A stretch of DNA of 64,000 bases from Malachius bipustulatus (taxonomy: Eukaryota > Arthropoda > Insecta > Coleoptera > Melyridae). This document shows, in pieces, positions 57,370 through 64,000 of the stretch; position 1 is the stretch's first letter; each line of letters begins with the position of its first letter. Position numbers and translations under genes: made by a program. Location of the stretch: assembly GCA_910589415.1 (NCBI GenBank), contig OU342631.1, positions 58,184,598 to 58,248,597 of the forward strand, in the 5' to 3' direction. The notes under the pieces are model-generated. The model was not told the DNA's origin, did not search any database, and worked only from the letters and a program-made list of their open reading frames with translations.

Positions 57370-58870
57370 GACATGCAGGACCGGCGTTTCTCAATTGGGC
57401 GAAACTACCTGAGTGACCCTTCGGCACGACGGGGGGGGGGGGGGGGGGCTATAATCCTACAGCTCAATTGGGCGAAGGAATTTTTAAATACCGTTGAGTT
57501 GTTTGCATGCTTTAATGTGGCTACGTTGCCAGATTTTACAGAAATTCCGATTTTCTACATTAAATAAAATTGAAAAAAAAATCATAGTTATTTATTATAC
57601 AAGAGAAAAAAGTGATAGATTTTAGCTCGAGATGTGATTTCGTCCCCGACGCGTATCCGGTGGAAAAATACTAGTGAGACATATGTATTTTTGCTAATGT
57701 AACATTATTTTCACTTTATTTTGTTACTACCCTACATTACTTTTTTAGATAAATTAACTAATTTCAAAAAAAGAAAAGACGTATTTTCACTGTTATATAT
57801 TCCACAAATATAATCGACAATGTCGGAACCCATGCAAAACCGAATATAAAAATGAATGCTAATGAGAATTTTCAGAAATTAATAATTTTTGTGATCGCTA
57901 TTGAAGCGTGTTACATTAAAAAAAAAACTTGCATGGGTCCTAAATTGTGCAAAATCTTGGAAACAGTGCGTCCTACAACAAAAATATAAGATGACTTTTC
58001 TCTTCTAAACAAAACGGGGTATGTACCAAACATATCAAATTTTCATTAAAGTCCGTGGCATAGAAATTTTTTAATAAATAAAGTAACAACGCACCCAGAT
58101 CTCCGCCACTGAATTGAAGAATTTTTTATTGGGAGCATCAAATCGTGTACTTCAATTAGTACAACTGAAAAAAATTCCGAATTATTCTGATACGCCAATT
58201 ATTAGATATTCAAAAAATATTTAATTTTTAGAACTTTATCACCCTGTATCTCGAAAACTAAAGCTCCGACGACCCATGTCCCATATCTGTAGGAAATTTT
58301 ATACTACCTATTTTTTGCATTTCCTACGTGCCTTTCAAGTGTGTCACACGTGTTCATTAACACCCTATACGTATTGAAAATTGTAAATATGATTATTATT
58401 GTTGCGATTTAGTTTTGAAAATAAATGTGTATTATTAAAGAGAAGTTTAATTTTTAAATTTTATTGATTAGAAGTAGTAAATTCCAGAAATATTTGGCAT
58501 TGGAATTGCTTAGATTTAAAAACATGGTGAGTTTTCAGTAGAAAATATGGAAAACACGAAAGGTCATTATTTTGTTACTAAACAATAGAAAATCATAATT
58601 CGTTAATACTATTCAACAATTCCTTGAATATAGTAAATGATAAAAAACTTCTCTCATTGGCCACGCTTTAGTGTCGAACAAGTAGCAGTTATTGAAAATA
58701 AATCTGGCAACAGTGCTGTGTATATGAGCAAGGCCACACATGTATTTCTTGTCTGTCCGCTTATCCCTTTTAATCCCCTAGTTTCTCGTTTCTCGCCCAA
58801 TTGACCCCTGGGATTAGTAGATAACAAAATCCTTCGCCCAATTCGGTATCGCCCTGCAGGACTTGCCGCA
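57370..58870. mobile_element. Candidate inverted-repeat element with AATTGGGCGAA motifs
   Basis: The left side carries two direct copies of TCAATTGGGCGAA (about 57,390 and 57,464) followed by GTTGCCAGATTTTA (57,530). The right side carries the mirror order, AAATCTGGCAAC (58,699) then TCGCCCAATT twice (58,795 and 58,832), and GCAGGAC (57,376) pairs with a CTGCAGGACTT-type end (58,853). The symmetry suggests a ~1.5-kb DNA element. Precise termini and a target duplication were not resolved. No transposase. Confidence 0.5.
57431..57448 (+). repeat. Run of 18 G
   Basis: Eighteen consecutive G flanked by CACGAC and CTATAAT, between the two direct copies of CTCAATTGGGCGAA. It could also be an assembly or sequencing problem spot. 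Confidence 0.9.
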
Positions 58871-58921
58871 TGAAAGTGTAAAATTTGCCTACTTGGTGGC
58901 GCCACAATAGTTACTTATTTA

Positions 58922-61900
58922 GCCTATAGGTATATAATGCAGAGATTCTATACAATACCTAGGCAATGTATGCAATGCGGGATCGTTCAGGCAATATGTA
59001 TGAAATGATTTTAATTTCTTAAACTATTTCATACTTTACCTAGGTAATGTATACAATGCCTAGGCATTGTATAGAATGCCCGTTGAACCATGGGCAATGT
59101 ATGAAATAGAGTTTTTAAACAATTAAGTAAGTATACATGTTTTACAAATTGGTCAGGTCAGGTCAGGTCAGGTCATTTACTTTGACTGTCCCTTTAGATA
59201 ATGATATCACAATCAGGAAAGCGTTATTCGCGTACCTAACTGCGCAGGTAATGGAAGTTCCTATACCCCAGGTAGCACACTGTCGTCCTAATGACGTCAA
59301 TTTTAAGTCATTATTGGTCTGCGACGTCATTTGTCCAAATTAGGACGTCCAAATGACGTCACATTTTGTGACGTCAATTCGACGTCTATAAATTAACGTC
59401 AATGTGACGACAATATTAGGTCATATCTATGACACATATTTGATATTTCTTAGTTTCTATAAAAAGTCCAATTTTATTTTATTTCGTAAAAATTATGGTC
59501 AATAGGTACCTATGTTTTATTTACTTATAAAATCTTCAAAGCTCTTATTTACTAAAAAAATGTTTCAGCGTTTACGTATCATATCAGAATTATTTTGCGT
59601 ATATGCAATGACCGTCATCGACATCTAATAAATGCTAATATTAAAAATCCACCCCGTCATTTTCCAATTTCCATCATTTCACAATCGCACCACCATTCGC
59701 TCTCTCGCTCGCTCAGGGTTGGTGCTAATTAGTTCATCACTCTCATCGATGCTCAGTTTTAATCGCATAATAATAGAGGTCGGTTGACGACAGCGCAACG
59801 CAAGCGACCAGCGTTGCCAGACGTAACATATATAATATGGAATATTGTAACAATTTAAAGATTTCCATGAATTTCAAGATTTTTTTAATAAATAATATGT
59901 AACAAAATCATCAACGTTCCTGATTCATAAGTACATTATAAATAGTTTTTTTTTAAGTAGGTAGGTAACAACCTCTCTTTCAATAACAAAGAAAGAAAAC
60001 ATTTTTCTAATTTTTTTGAAATACAAAAACAATAATTCCAGTTTTCAAAGTCACATCAAATTTTATTTCATGCTGAGTTTATTTTATTTTTATTGTAACA
60101 TCATTTTCTGATCAATCTAATATCGACAATCCGGGAGTCATAGTTTCTTTTCTTCTATAATATGGCAACCCTGAACAGGCACAATAAGACCGTTACCGTT
60201 AGGCAATACCATCACCAATTCACCATCACCACGCCACGTTAGGCACGGGGGACGGGGGGTATTAGTCTATTCTGTGGTAGTAGAGTAGCGACTCCGACTC
60301 CAGCAGCCAGATCGCCTTTATACTTTATTGTTTGACTTTTGATTTGAATGTTTTGTTTTTGTGTTCTCGTTAAATGTCACCTCTCAGATCGTCAGCAGAA
60401 GAACTTATTTGTGGTGATTGGTGTTATTATTGCATGGTTGGTTAGACATTCGTCTTTCAAAAATCTGTTTTTTACACAGGACACAGCAAGCTAAGGTAAG
60501 CTTTAAATTAATACCTATAGGCAATAATCGAGGTAGGTAATAATATTAGTTATAATAGCAGATTCAAATGGGAAAATTACTTTTGCAATGCAAAATTATT
60601 TGTTTTATACGTAAGCATGGAGGGTAACCTTAATTAGGACTATCTAACAAAAAATAATTAACATTTGATGTGAACCGAACTTACTAATAAAGATCAAGTA
60701 GGTACCTACGTAGGTATTTGTTGATTCTTATTTCTTACGATACGAGAGATCACCTGCCATAAAAGATAGTAAATCATCTAATACTAATAATATTCTAGGC
60801 GAACATTTCTGGCTAATACAAACTCAAATATACTTTTTTTTTGCAGTAAACAATAAGAACAATAAAAGGAGGACCTTTGTGTTAATCGAATGTTCCCCGT
60901 CAGAAAGTGGAGCCTTACCAATATTAAGGGATGACTGATGGGTAACACCAAGAAAAACCCAGATGCTTGAAAGTTGAAATATTATGTTACTATTGTTTTT
61001 TTTTTGTACTGTATAGATACTGTAACCACCTATTAAATAAATTGTGTTGATACCTATAATGAGTCGACTTATTATTATTTCCTATATGTATAGTCATGTC
61101 AGTCACATTGACGTCATTTCTGACGTCTTTTTACGTCACATTTGACGTCTTTTAACGTCATGTCTTGACGTCATATTTGACGTCTTATAACGTCATGGTT
61201 TGACGTCATTTTACGTCAGATACTGACGTCATTTGGCTGTGACATAATGACGTCAGTTTTTGGTCATCTGGACGTCATAATAAATGGACTAATGACGTAA
61301 GTACTGTCGAAAAAATGACGTCAAATTAACGTCACTGTGCTGCCTGGGACCTGTTGTAATAACTGGTGCCTAACCTACTTATTTAACAAAAATAAATAAA
61401 TAAACTTGTCCACCTTATACCTATACCTATACGAATATACGAATTATTGGAGGCCAAATTAAGATTAGCCTTTAGTAGTAGGGTACAAGATCACAGTGTT
61501 TTGCTCATCTCTACAACGAACAAGTTGCAGCATGTTTACTTCTCCGCCACGCACGCGTTTCGCTGCCCGTTGTCGTTCATTATACACATTGTATTCTGTA
61601 TATTCTATATACAATACCTAGGCAATGTATGAAATGAATCGTATTTCAGACATTGCCTGGACGTTTTAGGCAATGTATACAATGCCTATAAAGGTATTAT
61701 ATATATGTTATAGGTAATGTGTATAATCCGGTATTGTATATAATACCTAGGCATTGTATACATTGCCTAAAACGTCCAGGCAATGTGTGAAATACGATTC
61801 ATTTCATACATTGCCTAGGTATTGTATAGAATACCGGAAGCGCATCAGGCAATGTGTATAATGAACGACAACGGGCAGCGAAACGCGTGCAGGGCGAAGA

Positions 61901-62431
61901 AGTAAACATGTTGCAACTCGTTCGTTGTAGAGATGAGCAAAACTGTGATTTTGTACCCTACTACTAAGGGCTAATCTTATTCATATTCGTATATGTGATA
62001 AAAGGTAGCAAGTTTATACTTTTTTTTTTGTTAAATAAGTAGGTAGGCACCAGTTATTACAACAGGTATAGGTACTTCCATTACGCAGTTAGGTACACGA
62101 ATAACGCTTTCCTGATTGTTGATATCATTATCTAAAGGAAAAATCAAAGTAAATGACTTGATCTGACCTGACCTGACCAAGTTGTAAAATATAATTGTTA
62201 TATTTTAATATAACTTAATACCTACTTAATTGTTTAAAAACTCTATTTCATACATTGCCCATGGTTCAACGGGCATTCTATATAATGCCTAGGCATTGTA
62301 TACATTACCTAGGTAAAGTATGAAATGGTTTAAGAAATTAAAATCATTTCATACATTGCCTGAACGATCCCGGCATTGTATACATTGCCTAGGTATTGTA
62401 GAGAATCCCTGCATTATACACATTGCCTATA
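58922..62431. mobile_element. Large palindromic element built of ATTGCCTAGG-type repeats, split by an insertion
   Basis: Outer arms 58,922-59,266 and about 62,063-62,431, inner arms about 61,349-61,715 and 61,720-62,062, are reverse complements. Removing the insertion at 59,267-61,348 joins them into a ~1.43-kb near-perfect hairpin. The arms are studded with CAATGTATACAATGCC/CCTAGGCATTGTATAC words, themselves palindromic. The left arm has GGTCA five times (59,151-59,175) and the right arm three (62,164-62,178), showing drift since formation. No protein coded; small frames are palindrome artefacts. Confidence 0.83.
59267..61348. mobile_element. TGACGTC-repeat DNA element inserted in the palindrome
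   Basis: Ends CCCAGGTAGCACACTG and CACTGTGCTGCCTGGG are 16-bp inverted repeats with two mismatches. The host palindrome's intact arm (AACAGGTATAGGTACTTCC at about 62,063) gives the empty site. Comparing it shows a short duplication, AC or ACC. GACGTC occurs six times within ~120 nt of the left end and ten times in the last ~240 nt of the right end. The ~1.7-kb centre has no transposase; it includes a somewhat GC-richer, exon-like stretch at about 60,160-60,480 without a recognisable protein. Confidence 0.85.
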
Positions 62432-62471
62432 ACATATATACAATACCGGACTATACACATTGCCTATAACA

Positions 62472-62999
62472 TACAGGATGTTAAGAAAATGACGGATAAA
62501 CTCTTCAGTACATTGTAGGGGACACTCAGTAGAGTACGGAAAAAATAATTTAAAAAATTTCTGGTCTTCAATTTGGTGAGATAAAAAATGCCAAAGTTAA
62601 CATTTTCCTATCTTTGTTTTTCGGTATTTGCAAAAACTAGATGATTTTACAGATACAAAAAGGGTACTTTAATCGTTATCAATTAAAAAAAATGCTTAAG
62701 ATTTATTACTGGCTTGGAAAATTTAATAAGATTTTTTTTTCTTTTCTAAGATGCTGAAAAAAAAGCATCTGGCAATAACGGTTTTGATACCTTGGCTACC
62801 TATACATTGTTAGAAATTAGACGAATTTACCAAATACCAACTGTTATCGTGTTAAACGTTGCCAAATTTATTGTTAAATATTTTGCTTATATCTTTTAAA
62901 ATGTAGCTCTGGATTTTTAAAGTTATTTTTCCCGTGCTTTACCGAGTGTCCCCTACAATGTACTGAAGAGTTTATCCGTCATTTTCTTAACACCCTGTA
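62472..62999. mobile_element. Hairpin element, 528 bp
   Basis: Ends TACAGGATGTTAAGAAAATG and CATTTTCTTAACACCCTGTA, continued through ACGGATAAACTCTTCAGTAC, then ATTGTAGGGGACACTC with almost no mismatch (~65 nt). Centre AT-rich, non-coding; TA at both boundaries. Confidence 0.87.
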
Positions 63000-63270
63000 T
63001 ATACTAAATAGGTACTCTCAAAAGGGTATTTAAATAACTAAGTAACAATAGGAGAGAAAAAGAAGAAGAAAAGAAGGAAAAACATAAACTAAAAATTACA
63101 AAGAATGAAAAACAAAAAATACAAAGAACCAAAAAAAAAAAACAATAAATAACAACATCAAGCAATCAATCATAGCTCTCTTATTTATTCTGCCTGATCC
63201 ATTGTGCCAATTTTTTTTCTAAGACTACGACGATTTTTACTATCAATAATTTTCATAGTAGTTTTCAAGT
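63000..63270. other. A-rich spacer
   Basis: Long A-rich stretch at about 63,050-63,150; no gene. Confidence 0.4.
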
Positions 63271-63282
63271 GCAGCATGACTT

Positions 63283-63395
63283 TTCTTGGTCAGTACTTAG
63301 ATGGGTGACCAATTATAGTGGTAAATAAAAAAGTTCCGTGACCGATCGTGCTCCGGGAGGTACGTTAAAAAGGGGGTCCTTCACAGCAGTCGTTA
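63283..63395 (+). repeat. 5S-rRNA-like repeat fragment
   Basis: TTGGTCAGTACTTAGATGGG followed by TGACC resembles the internal control region in the 3' half of 5S rRNA (GGTTAGTACTTGGATGGGTGACC). Downstream GTGCTCCGGGAGGTACGTTA is a tail I associate with dispersed 5S-derived repeats. Only the 3' half is recognisable, so it is a SINE3-like or processed repeat, not an rRNA gene. Confidence 0.5.
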
Positions 63396-64000
63396 AGTTA
63401 CGTCAGAGGCCCTTGAGGCTACTTGAAAACTTCTGACACTTTGGCTTTACCACAGCCATAAGATATTTATTTTTTTTTATAGTAGTTGGCAGTTCATTGA
63501 ACAATTTAACCGCAGTATACGTGTGTCTTCTCAAGCCACTATTTAATTTGCATGCTGGAAGGGGGATAGTTTTATTTCTTGTTATACTCTCACTAATCTG
63601 ATAATTACCACTTAATTTCTTATATGAATACAATAGTGCTTCTAGTTTAAAACTTAGGCTGATACTCTATAGGTCTCAGAGACACTCCTCCATTACCCCT
63701 CCTAATATATTATCTTTAGTATCCTATTCTGCCGGGATTCCAGTTTTACCAGAACACTTTTACAAGCGTTCCCCCATGCTATTATTCCATAAGTTGATAT
63801 ACTGTTAAACAATGCATATTAGTACACTTGCAGTAACTTTCCAGCATCCATGATGAATGAAAGTTTATAGAACACATAGATTAAATACTTTGTCCTTTTT
63901 ACCACACTATCTACATGTTCATCCCACTTTAAATTGTAATCAAGTATCACTCCCAAGTATCTGATGCTCGTTGTTCTTGTGACTATTTTGCCATCTATTA
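63395..64000 (-). pseudogene. LINE pol C-terminal fragment, continues past the window edge
   Basis: On the minus strand from 64,000: DGKIVTRTTSIRYLGVILD, WDEHVDSVVKRTKYLIYVF, a stop or break near 63,810, then STYGIIAWGNACKS (63,750-63,800), and further on the 76-codon frame ending at 63,403, with LRRHTYTAVKLFNELPTTIK. This is the post-catalytic half of a jockey/CR1-like non-LTR pol. At least one stop is present, so it is inactive. Confidence 0.78.

Noticed and set aside
59151..59175. Telomeric repeat array (GGTCA)n
   Set aside because: Only five units, not the insect TTAGG repeat, and mirrored in the opposite arm of a palindromic element.
59293..61335. Clustered cAMP-response elements regulating a nearby gene
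   Set aside because: The TGACGTC sites are confined to the two ends of a transposon, and no gene promoter is recognisable nearby; they are better explained as subterminal repeats.

Overview
The window reads as nuclear DNA from an insect with a large, AT-rich, repeat-dense genome. Evidence is the insect-type transposable elements (Ty3/gypsy, BEL/Pao, several non-LTR families, hAT, Tigger/pogo, piggyBac, many hairpin MITEs), (GTAGGTACCTAC)-like low-complexity tracts and spliced genes with GT-AG introns. The order cannot be fixed from sequence alone; a large-genome beetle, hemipteran or moth would all fit. There are no bacterial-style operons, CRISPR arrays or intact rRNA/tRNA genes.

The one conserved host gene recognised is a FAM76 family orthologue on the minus strand. 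No single open reading frame shows it. Five coding exons (54,677-54,763; 28,165-28,443; 27,958-28,091; 27,680-27,905; 16,750-16,995) join with consensus splice sites and matching phases into a 323-residue protein: an N-terminal block of CxxC cysteine pairs, a basic middle and a C-terminal coiled coil. The coding gene spans 38 kb because intron 1 is 26.2 kb and intron 4 is 10.7 kb, while the two introns between are only 73 and 52 nt. Most of the window is therefore the inside of two giant FAM76 introns filled with transposons.

Layout. 0-16.7 kb (downstream of FAM76): a decayed Ty3/gypsy pol, LINE fragments, a decayed hAT, hairpin MITEs, a Harbinger-like MITE, and a Tigger/pogo transposase fused to a truncated LINE reverse transcriptase. 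17-27.7 kb (intron 4): a hAT element with 8-bp target duplication carrying a nested hairpin element and a LINE piece, another LINE, and a piggyBac remnant. 28.4-54.7 kb (intron 1): a 3.4-kb hAT with intact ends and perfect 8-bp duplication, a deleted piggyBac inside a LINE, a deleted gypsy-type LTR element with tRNA-Leu primer site and an inverted partner LTR, a LINE with long reverse transcriptase, a family of ~1-kb foldback elements, and a three-deep nest (hairpin element inside a TACGGC-repeat DNA element inside a BEL/Pao integrase). 54.8-64 kb (upstream): candidate FAM76 promoter, a tRNA-derived SINE with 13-bp target duplication, an element with inverted AATTGGGCGAA repeats and an 18-G run, a giant palindrome split by a 2.1-kb TGACGTC-repeat element, and a LINE running off the edge.

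What stands out is (1) the FAM76 reconstruction, (2) a set of near-perfect hairpin elements with unrelated arms but similar TACAGGGTG-like ends, some apparently moved as nested composites, and (3) two non-autonomous DNA elements with dense subterminal repeats (TGACGTC; TACGGC) that I cannot place in a known superfamily.
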